From UBA6115 sp050953005 (GTDB lineage Bacteria; Bacillota; Clostridia; Christensenellales; Aristaeellaceae), in the NCBI GenBank assembly GCA_050953005.1, contig JBMNLV010000003.1, forward strand, positions 186,001 through 250,000: a stretch of DNA of 64,000 nt, given 5' to 3'. The notes beneath the pieces are model-generated. The model had not been told where the DNA came from. It made no database searches and worked only from the letters and a program-made list of their open reading frames with translations. Positions 8,199-16,627 of this stretch are shown here, piece after piece. Both the position numbers and the translations under genes were made by a program. Each line of letters opens with the position of its first letter. Position 1 is the first letter of the stretch.

Positions 8199-9320
8199 TT
8201 ATTGTGTTATCACCAGAAGGGGTACAATCATTTCCCGCGCTGTCATCCCGGCGTGCATGCCCAGCATTTTGCAGTGTTCCCTTTTCGTAAACAAAGCTTT
8301 GTCCGAAATAGCCAGCGCCAGGTAATCCCCAATATAGCTTGCCAAATCCTGCCGGCTGACACCGGGACCGAACAGCCCGCGCGACAAGGCTTCCCGGCTG
8401 TCAAGCAATAAAAAATCGCTGCCAAAGGCCTGTTCAAACGCTTCAGGAAAAGCGCGATAATACCGGGGTTTAACATAGAAAGCGCATGCTCGAGGCTCCA
8501 GGACACCGGGCCGCAGAAGCATCTCGCTCAAACGCGGATGCTCCTCCACCACCACCGGCTGAGCGTCTATGAGCCCATGATCCGCTGTGGCAAGCAGCAG
8601 CACATCCTTTGGGAGCTCCATCGCAAGCGCCTGCATCTGCTGGTCTATTTCCAGCAGAGTGTTCCTGACTTGCAGGCTGTCCACACCATGGATATGCATG
8701 TCCGTGTCCGGTTGATTGGTGTAAGCATATACGTATTGTCTGCCCGGCCCCCGGACCACTGTCAGTATCTGATCGCGTAGCTGCTCAAGGTTGTCTGCAT
8801 ACAGCTCATCATACCTGGAAATAGCAAATCCCGCCGCCAAACCGGCTTTTTGGATGCGCTTTTCCAGAGAAGCAAATGGCAAAAAAGTCTTGGCAGCGTG
8901 CGGAAAAGGGGCCGGTTGCTGCGTAAACTGCAGATGATTGCTGAACACGTCCACACTGGTGCTGGTTTGCGGAAAAAACATCGTCCAGCCCAGCCAGTCA
9001 TGCTCATTGGGATACAGCCCGCTGCGCAACGAAGTGGTTGCAGCCACTGTAGTAGGGGGAAACACCGCACTCAGGTCCATCATCCGCCGGCTGGGCAGAT
9101 AGGCGTCCCCTGGAAATGATTGACTCAGGCTGACACTGCCCAACCCATCAAGTACCAACAACACAACACTGCGCCAAGCGCCACGTGACAGCAGGCTGTC
9201 AACCTCCGGAATACCCGGATGCATATCAGGCATGCCAAAATATGACGCGATGCTGCTGACCAGGTTGACACCACAGCGCTGGTAGTCCGGCCAGTGCACC
9301 TTAGTTCCCAAATCGTTCAA
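8199..9320 (-). CDS. Alkaline-phosphatase-superfamily phosphodiesterase / nucleotide pyrophosphatase
   Basis: A 373-residue member of the type I phosphodiesterase/nucleotide pyrophosphatase group. Metal and nucleophile motifs are LLVLDGLG (about residue 58), PPTTVAATTS with the candidate nucleophile Thr, DTDMHIHG, TADHG and a final His in GMHAGM. No signal peptide is visible, so it may act in the cytosol. The start overlaps the end of the upstream gene by 20 bases, implying co-translation with the IPMDH-like protein. The substrate is unknown. Confidence 0.82.
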   Translation of the reverse strand: MNDLGTKVHWPDYQRCGVNLVSSIASYFGMPDMHPGIPEVDSLLSRGAWRSVVLLVLDGLGSVSLSQSFPGDAYLPSRRMMDLSAVFPPTTVAATTSLRSGLYPNEHDWLGWTMFFPQTSTSVDVFSNHLQFTQQPAPFPHAAKTFLPFASLEKRIQKAGLAAGFAISRYDELYADNLEQLRDQILTVVRGPGRQYVYAYTNQPDTDMHIHGVDSLQVRNTLLEIDQQMQALAMELPKDVLLLATADHGLIDAQPVVVEEHPRLSEMLLRPGVLEPRACAFYVKPRYYRAFPEAFEQAFGSDFLLLDSREALSRGLFGPGVSRQDLASYIGDYLALAISDKALFTKREHCKMLGMHAGMTAREMIVPLLVITQ

Positions 9321-10233
9321 TTAATTCTCCAGCCAGCCTGATTTGCTGGCTGATCCTCTCCATAATCTCTTGCGTGGAAATATCTTGTTCCCCGGCTTTG
9401 GGTGTGCCTGTGAGACAGCAGGAAGCCAAAACATTGTCTGCCGCGCTTCGCAGGCAATCGCCCTCACGGACCATGTTCAGCGCAGACTTAAGCATGGCTT
9501 GTGTTGCGTACAACACTGAGAACAGCGGAATCTCTTCCTGATCCGCCCTTGTTACACCATAGAACTGCCCGCCGTCAGACAACAGCAAGATATAGGCCAG
9601 GTTTTCAGTGCCATTCAGGTAGTGCAACAGCCCGGCTGCCAGCGCGGCATCCTTTGGGGAAGCCATCACCAACTGTACAGGCGTTGCCTCCTGCTTGAGA
9701 GTTGACATTAAAAAGGTATCCAATGCCATTTCCCGCGGCGCGGATTGCATGGCAGCGTACATGGCGGCCTTGTTGAGCGCGCCGGCATAATCTGTCCCGT
9801 CCTCGGGGGCGATATACAACACATCAGCTGCGTTCCTGCGTGCCAATGAACAGGCGCTTACCGCGGTCTTGCCGATGACGGATACACTGTTCTTAAGAGG
9901 CCATATCAGATCAAAGTCCGCCAGCGGCCCGGTTTTGAGGCGGGCTAGATGCTGAATATCCGCGGGCTTTGAAAGTGTCAGGCAACCGGCGTGACAGCCT
10001 AAAACCACTCCGAACTCCTGCAGGAAACTTACACTGCCCGCTAGCAATACAGCATCATGCTGCTGCGCGGTCTCTGCCAGATTCCCTGCATCGCCATGCT
10101 CGCTTGGCACAAACTCACGCATGGAAAAGCTGTGCGAAAACGCAAGCGCCAACTCGCTCAGCACGTTTTGCGCCAGGCGCAGAGCCTCCCGTTGGAACGC
10201 ATCCTCGGCAACAAACAATATCTTCGTTCGCAT
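9301..10233 (-). CDS. Degenerate isopropylmalate/isocitrate-dehydrogenase-like protein
   Basis: A 310-residue protein I do not recognise as a named family. By eye it follows the IPMDH/IDH layout: an N-terminal ILFVAEDAFQREALRLAQNV resembling the nucleotide-binding start, DAVLLAGSV like the DAVLLGAVG strand, a middle helix ACSLARRNAADVLYI like FELARKR, a stretch in the place of GDILSDEAAMLTGSLG, and an end SAADNVLASCCLTGTP like AIEAAVEKVL..G.RT. The substrate-binding Arg cluster, the catalytic Tyr/Lys and the metal Asp residues are not evident, so a dehydrogenase activity is unlikely. It overlaps the phosphodiesterase gene and follows capA. The fold assignment is inference. Confidence 0.5.
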   Translation of the reverse strand: MRTKILFVAEDAFQREALRLAQNVLSELALAFSHSFSMREFVPSEHGDAGNLAETAQQHDAVLLAGSVSFLQEFGVVLGCHAGCLTLSKPADIQHLARLKTGPLADFDLIWPLKNSVSVIGKTAVSACSLARRNAADVLYIAPEDGTDYAGALNKAAMYAAMQSAPREMALDTFLMSTLKQEATPVQLVMASPKDAALAAGLLHYLNGTENLAYILLLSDGGQFYGVTRADQEEIPLFSVLYATQAMLKSALNMVREGDCLRSAADNVLASCCLTGTPKAGEQDISTQEIMERISQQIRLAGELIERFGN

Positions 10234-10234
10234 C

Positions 10235-11395
10235 TTACTCCCAGTCTACCGGATAACGATCCACGGCATATTGCAGACCTTTGCTGTTTTTTAACAACAT
10301 ATTGACGACATTGTCAATCAGACGCTGGTCTGTAAATGGAGTAGGCGCAAAGTCATTGTAATCCGTCCGTGAGGAAATCCGGCTGGGAATAATGCGAAAT
10401 GAGTCTGGTTCAATCGAGTTCTGCTTCACATTAAACCTGATTTGAAACAAAAAGGTACTCATATCACTTGGCTTATTGTTTCCGGCAAAACTGAAATTTC
10501 CCAGGGAGTAGACGATGTAGCGTCCATTATAAAACTCGATCGGATTGATGCGGTGACTGTGGTGCCCCAGCACCAAATCAGCCCCGGCGTCAATGGTAGC
10601 GCGCCCCAGCTCGATCTGATTGCGGTTGGGCTTATAATCCAGTTCCGCCCCCCAGTGAAAACTAACAATCACGATATCATAAAGCGCCTTGGCATTTTGC
10701 ACATCCTGAGGCACTTTGACGAGCAACTCAGCCACCTGCTCACGATATTGCTGGTAAGTCAGCATCGCGATGGACACGCCGTTGACCTCATACACACCCA
10801 TGTTTTGCGCGTCACTCCATACGATGCCCGCGCTGTCCAGCGCGGCCTTGGTATCATTCAACCCGGCTTCCCCATGGTCCATGACGTGGTTGTTTTGCAG
10901 TGCCACCGCCTCAATGCCACCATCCTTCAAAATGCTCACATACTCCGGGGGCGCAGAGAAAACAAACTGGTTGTTGGTCTTGTATACCGGCGCGTTGGTC
11001 AGCGTTCCCTCAAAATTGACAATGGTCAGATCGTCCGCGAGCAGGATGTCGCGCACGTTGCGGGTAAGGAAATTTAGATCCCCGCCCTGCTTTTTGAGCT
11101 CCCGCTCAAAAAGGGAGTCGCCGCGCTTGCGCACATCACCACCGATGGTCATGTCTCCTCCTGCGGTAATCACCAACTGAAAGCTTCCATCCTTGAACTG
11201 CCGCTCAGGCTGTACGGTGGCTAGAGGCGGCTGGGTGGGATCTGTAGAATAAATATCCGCCGCAGGCGGCGCAGGCGTAGCCAACAGCGAGGGATCAAGG
11301 TCATAGATAGAAATCTCCTCATCTGCCAACGCCACACTCATGGGCACCAAACACAGCAGGATGAAAATTAAAAGCAACAAACCGGTCCGTTTCAC
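10235..11395 (-). CDS. CapA family (PGA_cap) metallophosphoesterase-like protein
   Basis: About 386 residues: a signal sequence or membrane anchor (KRTGLLLLIFILLCLVPM), a short Pro/Ala-rich spacer, then a CapA/PgsA-type domain with AGGDMTIGGDV, NFEGTLTN, LQNNHVMDHG, SFHWGAE and LGHHSHRINPIEFYNGR. CapA proteins take part in poly-gamma-glutamate or surface polymer handling; no pgsBC genes are near, so the role here is open. I chose GTG 11395 because AGGAG lies seven bases upstream; the longer upstream frame is antisense-like and overlaps the aminotransferase. It starts 10 bases after the aminotransferase stop. Confidence 0.85.
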   Translation of the reverse strand: MKRTGLLLLIFILLCLVPMSVALADEEISIYDLDPSLLATPAPPAADIYSTDPTQPPLATVQPERQFKDGSFQLVITAGGDMTIGGDVRKRGDSLFERELKKQGGDLNFLTRNVRDILLADDLTIVNFEGTLTNAPVYKTNNQFVFSAPPEYVSILKDGGIEAVALQNNHVMDHGEAGLNDTKAALDSAGIVWSDAQNMGVYEVNGVSIAMLTYQQYREQVAELLVKVPQDVQNAKALYDIVIVSFHWGAELDYKPNRNQIELGRATIDAGADLVLGHHSHRINPIEFYNGRYIVYSLGNFSFAGNNKPSDMSTFLFQIRFNVKQNSIEPDSFRIIPSRISSRTDYNDFAPTPFTDQRLIDNVVNMLLKNSKGLQYAVDRYPVDWE

Positions 11396-11405
11396 AAGAT
11401 ATCTC

Positions 11406-12581
11406 CTATAAGCTGGCCAGGAAAGCTTTAATCCGTTCAAAAGCCGCCAGCAAACTGTCTGTCGCTGTTGCATAACAACAGCGAATGTGCCCCTCTCCGC
11501 TGGGCCCAAAGGCACTGCCGGGTACACACACCACATGCTGCTCCTTGAGAAGACGCTCGCAAAACTGCTCACTGTCAAGCCCGGTGCGGCGGATGCTGGG
11601 GAAGGCATAAAATGCACCCCTGGGTTCAAAGCATGGAAGCCCCATCTCGTTGAAGGCTTTGACCATCAGCCGCCTGCGGCGGTCATAGCTTTCACGCATC
11701 CTGCTCACTTCGGTATAATCAGTCTCCCGCCCCTGGCGCAGCGCGTTCCAGGCAGCCACCTGGCTTTGGCGGCTGGCACACATGATGGTATACTGATGAA
11801 TACGCGCGCATGCCCTGACAACCTCTGCGGGCGCACACAGGTAACCCAAGCGAAAACCGGTCATCGCAAAGGCTTTGGAAAAGCCGCTGACCACCATACA
11901 CCGTTCACGCATACCCGGCAGCGAGGCAATGGAAGGCTGCCGGAATCCATCATAGCATAATTCCGCGTAGATTTCGTCACACACGACAAACAAATCATAG
12001 CGTATGGCCAATTCGGCAATACGCTCCAGACGTTCCCTGGGCATAACAGCTCCGGTTGGATTGCTTGGATAGCTTAACACCAGCACGCGGCTTTGAGGCG
12101 TAATCCGGGCTTCCAGATCCTCAGGAAGCAATTCAAAGCTGTTCTCCGCACGCGTGGGCACGCTGACCGGTACGCCAAGGGCAAACCTGGTACAAGCTTG
12201 ATAACTGATGTAACAGGGTTCCGGAATTAGTACTTCATCCCCCGGACGTACCAGGACCCGCAACGCAATGTCAATGGCTTCGCTGGCGCCGACAGTCACC
12301 AGCACTTCGCTGTCCGGCGCATAAGTCGCTTCGAAGCGTGTGTGCAAATAATGGGCTATCTCTTCTCTCAGGGGAAAAATGCCCGCGTTGGTAGTGTACT
12401 GGGTTTCTCCATCCAGCAGGCTGTCAATCGCAGTATTGCGCACAGCAAACGGCGTAATAAAATCCGGCTCCCCCACGCCCAGGGAAATGACATCCTTTAT
12501 TGTGCCTGCAATGTCAAAAAATCGCCGGATCGCGCTGGGAGGCACGGCTTCAATGGCAGGGTTGACAAAACGACTGCTCAT
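11406..12581 (-). CDS. PLP-dependent class I/II aminotransferase
   Basis: A 391-residue fold-type I aminotransferase of the aspartate/PatA-like group. The PLP Lys is in SGFSKAFAMTGFRLGY, with YPSNPTGAV, VCDEIYAEL and a C-terminal IRCCYATA (Arg for the substrate carboxylate). The substrate cannot be fixed from sequence; aspartate, alanine or aromatic amino acids are all possible. Its start overlaps the end of the upstream Lrp regulator by four bases (ATGA), so the two form a couple that is common in Clostridia, and local regulation by Lrp is likely. Confidence 0.9.
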   Translation of the reverse strand: MSSRFVNPAIEAVPPSAIRRFFDIAGTIKDVISLGVGEPDFITPFAVRNTAIDSLLDGETQYTTNAGIFPLREEIAHYLHTRFEATYAPDSEVLVTVGASEAIDIALRVLVRPGDEVLIPEPCYISYQACTRFALGVPVSVPTRAENSFELLPEDLEARITPQSRVLVLSYPSNPTGAVMPRERLERIAELAIRYDLFVVCDEIYAELCYDGFRQPSIASLPGMRERCMVVSGFSKAFAMTGFRLGYLCAPAEVVRACARIHQYTIMCASRQSQVAAWNALRQGRETDYTEVSRMRESYDRRRRLMVKAFNEMGLPCFEPRGAFYAFPSIRRTGLDSEQFCERLLKEQHVVCVPGSAFGPSGEGHIRCCYATATDSLLAAFERIKAFLASL

Positions 12582-13069
12582 GGCGAGACCGAAAGCCTCC
12601 TGTCCTCCTCCGGTCGGTCAAAAACAACACCATCCTGTTTGTAACGTTTCAACACAAAGCTGGTGCTGGTACCGGTCACGGTTTCCAAGGGACTGAGACG
12701 TTCGGAGACAAACTGCGCCAGCTCCTTAAGGGTAGGAGCCACTACCTGGATCAGCAAGTCGTATGTGCCGCTCATCAGGTATAGCCCCCGCACTTCCTCA
12801 AAATTGTTGATTCTCCTGGCAACCGCGTCAAAACCGAAGTCGCGCTGCGGGGTAACCTTGACTTCAATCATGGCTTCAACCACGTTGCGCTCAGCTTTGT
12901 CCCAGTTGACAATTGGGCGATAACACAGAATAACGCCGTCTCTTTCCAGCGTATCAATAATACCGGCAACTTCCCGGATATCCATGCCCAGCATGACCGC
13001 CATTTGTTCCAGCGGAATGCGGCAATCCTCATTAAGCAAGTCCAGCACCCGTTTTTGTTGTCCGTTCAT
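12578..13069 (-). CDS. Lrp/AsnC family transcriptional regulator
   Basis: A 163-residue protein with an N-terminal winged helix (NGQQKRVLDLLNEDCRIPLE, AVMLGMDIREVAGIIDTLERDG) and a C-terminal RAM/ligand domain (VRGLYLMSGTYDLLIQV). Such regulators sense amino acids. It is coupled by a 4-base overlap to the aminotransferase and follows fhs after 27 bases. Confidence 0.9.
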   Translation of the reverse strand: MNGQQKRVLDLLNEDCRIPLEQMAVMLGMDIREVAGIIDTLERDGVILCYRPIVNWDKAERNVVEAMIEVKVTPQRDFGFDAVARRINNFEEVRGLYLMSGTYDLLIQVVAPTLKELAQFVSERLSPLETVTGTSTSFVLKRYKQDGVVFDRPEEDRRLSVSP

Positions 13070-13096
13070 ATATCTCTCCTTTGCAAGGGCTTGTTG

Positions 13097-14764
13097 TCAG
13101 AAAATGCCGCTGATAACGCCGTCGTTGTCCACATCGATGTTCAGCGCCGCAGGTTGCTTGGGCAGTCCGGGCATGGCGATAATGTCACCGGCAAAGGCAA
13201 CGACAAATCCCGCGCCGCCGGACAAGCGCGCATCACGTATGGTCAGTTCAAAACCGCTGGGCGCTCCCAGCAAAGCTGCGTTGTCACTAAAGGAATACTG
13301 TGTTTTTGCGATGCATACAGGATAATCTCCAAAGCCATCCTCTGTCAATTGCGCCAGGATTTTCTTGGCCTGGGCAGAGAAGCTGACACTGCCGGCATGA
13401 TAGATCTTGGTAGCAACAGCTTCAATCTTCTGGGTTAAGGAAGCCTCGTCCTCATAGGTGAAGCGCATCTGGCTGCCCAAGCCCAGGTCGGCCAGATCAG
13501 CAACGGCCTGCGCCAACTCCTTGGTGCCCTGGCCCCCTTTGGCCCAGCCGTCGCTGAAGCGGCACGGCACCTGCTCAGCATCCATAGCCGCCTGCAGGGT
13601 TTCGATTTCCATCCGGGTATCACTGACAAAGTGGTTGATGGCCACAACAACCGGCAAATTCCATATAGTCTTCACATTGCGGATATGCGCGATCAGATTT
13701 TCCATCCCGGCCTTGAGCGCCGGTATATTCTCCTGGTTCAGCTCAGCCTTTGGTACACCGCCATGGTGCTTAAGCGCCCGGATGGTCGCCACCAGTACCA
13801 CAACGTCCGGCCGCAGACCGCTGGCACGGCATTTGATGTCGATAAATTTTTCCGCGCCCAGGTCAGCGCCGAAGCCTGCCTCAGTCACCACGTAGTCGGC
13901 CATCTTCATTGCAAGACGCGTGGCGGCGATCGAGTTGCAGCCATGGGCGATATTGGCAAAGGGGCCCCCATGAATCAGCGCCGGGGTATGATCAATCGTC
14001 TGCACCAGGTTTGGCATCATGGCATCACGCAGCATAGCCGCCATAGCGCCTTGCGCGCCAATCTGCGAACAGGTGATATTCTTGCCCTCGCGTGTGCGGG
14101 CAACCACAATGTTGCCCAGGCGTTTTTTCAGGTCGTTCAGGTCGGCCGCCATGCAAAAGGAAGCCATGACTTCGCTGGCCGCGGTGATGTCAAAGCCATC
14201 CTCGCGCGGGCTGCCGTTGCCGGTGCCGCCCAGACCGCCTACAATGTTACGCAGCTGACGGTCATTCATATCCATGCAGCGGCGTATCCGCACCTGGCGC
14301 AATTCAATACCCAATTGATTTCCCTGCTGGATGTGATTGTCCACCATAGCGCACAAAAGATTGTTTGCGCTGGTGATCGCGTGAAAATCCCCTGTAAAGT
14401 GGAGGTTAATGCTTTCCATCGGCAGCACCTGGGCATAGCCGCCGCCTGTTGCTCCGCCTTTCATACCAAACACCGGACCCATGGAGGGCTCGCGCAGCGC
14501 CAGCATCGCGCGCTTGCCAATGGCGCGCAGACCGTCCGCCAGGCTGATTGATACCGTAGTTTTACCTTCGCCCGCTGCAGTGGGTGTAATCGCGCTGACC
14601 AAAATCAGCTTCCCATTTTCAGGGATCTCACGCAGCTTGACCGGATTAACCTTGGCAATCAGCGGGCCATAGGTTAACAGGGCATCTTCAGGGATACCAT
14701 TCTCCCGCGCGATTTCAACAATGGGCTTTGGACTGGCAGCCTGGGCAATCTGTATATCGTTCAT
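13097..14764 (-). CDS. fhs: Formate--tetrahydrofolate ligase
   Basis: A 555-residue enzyme making 10-formyl-THF from formate, ATP and THF. ATP-binding PTAAGEGKTTVSISLADGL, then REPSMGPVFGMKGGATGGG and DMNDRQLRNIVGGLGG are diagnostic. Length is normal. It supplies C1 units for purines and fMet, and in acetogens feeds the Wood-Ljungdahl methyl branch; no other genes of that branch are here. It lies downstream of a GntR/FCD gene, and its upstream region carries a sequence fitting the GntR/FCD operator, so control by that neighbour is likely. RBS AGGAGG is visible before ATG 14764. Confidence 0.97.
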   Translation of the reverse strand: MNDIQIAQAASPKPIVEIARENGIPEDALLTYGPLIAKVNPVKLREIPENGKLILVSAITPTAAGEGKTTVSISLADGLRAIGKRAMLALREPSMGPVFGMKGGATGGGYAQVLPMESINLHFTGDFHAITSANNLLCAMVDNHIQQGNQLGIELRQVRIRRCMDMNDRQLRNIVGGLGGTGNGSPREDGFDITAASEVMASFCMAADLNDLKKRLGNIVVARTREGKNITCSQIGAQGAMAAMLRDAMMPNLVQTIDHTPALIHGGPFANIAHGCNSIAATRLAMKMADYVVTEAGFGADLGAEKFIDIKCRASGLRPDVVVLVATIRALKHHGGVPKAELNQENIPALKAGMENLIAHIRNVKTIWNLPVVVAINHFVSDTRMEIETLQAAMDAEQVPCRFSDGWAKGGQGTKELAQAVADLADLGLGSQMRFTYEDEASLTQKIEAVATKIYHAGSVSFSAQAKKILAQLTEDGFGDYPVCIAKTQYSFSDNAALLGAPSGFELTIRDARLSGGAGFVVAFAGDIIAMPGLPKQPAALNIDVDNDGVISGIF

Positions 14765-14788
14765 TGCTTCCTCCTGTTGTTTGTTGAC

Positions 14789-14825
14789 TTGTTATACAAC
14801 AACAGCATGCTTTTCTACATGCTGT
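14789..14825 (-). promoter_or_regulatory. Candidate GntR/FCD operator and dyad upstream of fhs
   Basis: TTGTTATACAA at 14789-14799 fits the TNGTNNNACNA pattern of FCD-type GntR operators. Next to it is a perfect inverted repeat ACAGCATG...CATGCTGT (14802-14809 and 14818-14825), whose upstream arm overlaps a TTGACA on the minus strand. The operator lies 25 bases before fhs, where binding would block transcription or initiation. The dyad could alternatively form a hairpin in the gntR-fhs transcript. Confidence 0.5.
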
Positions 14826-14850
14826 CAAGATTCTAATTATCTTAATTGCA

Positions 14851-15555
14851 TCAGTCTTCAGGCTGCTTGCGGCGCAGGGAAACGGCCGCCAAGCAGGTCA
14901 TCATACTCTCATTGAGGTGACTGGCCATCAGTGTGGTAAAGCCTTCCTCATCACCTTTTGAAAGCATCTCAAGCAGCTGGTGGTGCTCCTTATGGGCGTT
15001 GGAACGGCGCACAATACTGGCAATTGCGATGTGGGAGAAGCGAATGATGTACTCCTCCTGGCTGTCAATCACACGCAAAATACGCTTTTTATCAGAGATG
15101 TTCTCAATCATGCGATGGAAATCGCGGTTATATATGGCTAATTCATCGGCGTTCTCTGCCTGCTGACTGATATCCATTTTATCCAAGACAGCTTGCAGCG
15201 CGTCCAAATGTTTCTTGGTGACATTTTTGAAAATGGAGGGAATGATCAGCATCATCAACGCGTTGCGGATAGTGAAGGTCTCTTCAATGTCCTCCATAGT
15301 GAAAGCGCAAACGATCACTCCTTTGCGCTCCACATACTCTACAAGGCCGTCCAGTTCCAGTTTGCGGAAAGCCTCGCGCAGCGGCGTACGGGAAATGTGG
15401 AGCGATTCAGCGTACACCGTTTCAATCAAACGTGAACCAGCAGGGATATCCCCCATGATGATCGCGTGCTTGAGCGTTTCATAGGTGGTTTCACGAATCG
15501 GTTTGTTCAATTCAATCCTGTTAAGGCCAAACTGCTCCAATTGTGATCCCTCCAA
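14851..15555 (-). CDS. GntR family (FCD subfamily) transcriptional regulator
   Basis: A 234-residue FadR/FCD-type regulator. The N-terminal winged helix has PIRETTYETLKHAIIMGDI and SLHISRTPLREAFRKLELDG, and the C-terminal all-helical FCD domain has RNALMMLIIPSIF, YNRDFHRMIENI and a late ASHL. FCD domains bind small organic acids through metal-coordinating His/Asp. It lies directly upstream of fhs on the same strand, so a link to one-carbon or formate metabolism is inferred. Start ATG 15555 follows TTGGAGGGATC. Confidence 0.9.
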   Translation of the reverse strand: MEGSQLEQFGLNRIELNKPIRETTYETLKHAIIMGDIPAGSRLIETVYAESLHISRTPLREAFRKLELDGLVEYVERKGVIVCAFTMEDIEETFTIRNALMMLIIPSIFKNVTKKHLDALQAVLDKMDISQQAENADELAIYNRDFHRMIENISDKKRILRVIDSQEEYIIRFSHIAIASIVRRSNAHKEHHQLLEMLSKGDEEGFTTLMASHLNESMMTCLAAVSLRRKQPED

Positions 15556-15570
15556 TAAGTAATTAAAATA

Positions 15571-15599
15571 ATACTACCGCCCCAGCCGCCTGATGTCAA
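15571..15599 (-). promoter_or_regulatory. Probable gntR promoter
   Basis: Minus-strand TTGACA (15599-15594), 17-base spacer, TAGTAT (15576-15571), ending 15 bases before the gntR start codon. Confidence 0.5.
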
Positions 15600-15609
15600 G
15601 AACTAGCTA

Positions 15610-15683
15610 GGCTTTTGTTTACTTTTGTTGGGCTTTTGTTTACTTTTGTTTACTCTTGCCTGTAGGCTTTTGTTTACTCTTGC
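15610..15683. repeat. Imperfect tandem repeat array, about 20-bp unit
   Basis: The 20-base word beginning GGCTTTTGTTTAC occurs at 15610-15629 and 15631-15650, and a 19-base variant at 15665-15683, with extra copies of the inner TTTACTTTTG word. The array sits between the truB stop and the gntR promoter. Confidence 0.85.
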
Positions 15684-15709
15684 ATTTAGCAATCAGCCTT
15701 GCGGAATGT

Positions 15710-16627
15710 TCATTCAAATGATGTTGATGGCTCATAAAGCATCGTAACCAAACGAAATAAATTACCTTCAACTTTGTATATACCCAGCAACTCTTGTCCA
15801 GCAAATAAACATACCTTGATATCTTCCTGAGCGGCCTCGCCTGCTTGTACCATATATCGCTGCAAACTAGCCCCATTGGCAGCAAGGCGGTGATGCTCGC
15901 TTAATACGCTCATTCGTTTGTAGTTGTTGAGGATGGCGGCAAGGCCAACAAACCATCTTTGTTCTGTTTTGAAGCCTTTTTCTTGCCAATCCAGCAAGTC
16001 TTCCGGAGTGGCTGCATTGCGCAGTGACAACCCGCCACATTCTTCGCGTAAAAGGAAGCGCATGTGCGCACACCCCCCCAGCGCACGGCCCAGGTCATGG
16101 CAGAGCGTGCGGATATAGGTACCTTTGCCGCAGCGCACCCTCAACAAAGCGCCATTCCGCGCCGTCAGGCGTATAATGTCAAGTTCATAAAAATCCACCG
16201 GGCGCGGCGAAAGCTGCGCCTTTTTGCCCTCCCGCGCCAGCTGATAGGCCGTTTTCCCTTTAATCTTGAGCGCTGAGTACTGCGGTGGCAGCTGCATTCC
16301 CCTGCCAATAAAGCGCGCTGCTGCCTGCCGGACCTGTTCAAGGCTTGGATGCATTTCACAGCGCTCCAGCACCTTTCCCTGGGCATCCTGGGTGTCTGTG
16401 GCACTGCCGAAAATCATTTCCGCCAGGTATTGCTTGGGGCGGCCCATCAACTCATCACAAACGCGCGTCGCCTTGCCAAGCAGCAGCGGCAACACTCCGG
16501 CCGCCTCAGGATCCAGGGTGCCGGCATGCCCGGTCTTTGCCCCGGTCAAACGCTTGACGAAAGCAACCGCCTGGGCAGAGGTCATGCCAGGCGGCTTGTA
16601 AAAATTAAGGACGCCATTCAGGGACAT
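15710..16627 (-). CDS. truB: tRNA pseudouridine(55) synthase
   Basis: A 305-residue TruB. Motifs are GVLNFYKPPGMTSAQAVAFVK, KTGHAGTLDPEAAGVLPL with the catalytic Asp, KGKTAYQLAREGK and RCGKGTYIRTLCHDLGRALG. It makes pseudouridine 55 in the T-loop of tRNAs. It is the last gene of the rimP-nusA-infB operon, overlapping the end of nrnA by 10 bases. The C-terminal part after residue about 230 is less conserved. Confidence 0.95.
   Translation of the reverse strand: MSLNGVLNFYKPPGMTSAQAVAFVKRLTGAKTGHAGTLDPEAAGVLPLLLGKATRVCDELMGRPKQYLAEMIFGSATDTQDAQGKVLERCEMHPSLEQVRQAAARFIGRGMQLPPQYSALKIKGKTAYQLAREGKKAQLSPRPVDFYELDIIRLTARNGALLRVRCGKGTYIRTLCHDLGRALGGCAHMRFLLREECGGLSLRNAATPEDLLDWQEKGFKTEQRWFVGLAAILNNYKRMSVLSEHHRLAANGASLQRYMVQAGEAAQEDIKVCLFAGQELLGIYKVEGNLFRLVTMLYEPSTSFE

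Noticed and set aside
11396..11629. N-terminal extension of the CapA protein to 464 residues
   Set aside because: It runs inside the aminotransferase gene and has no signal-peptide logic; GTG 11395 with AGGAG fits better.
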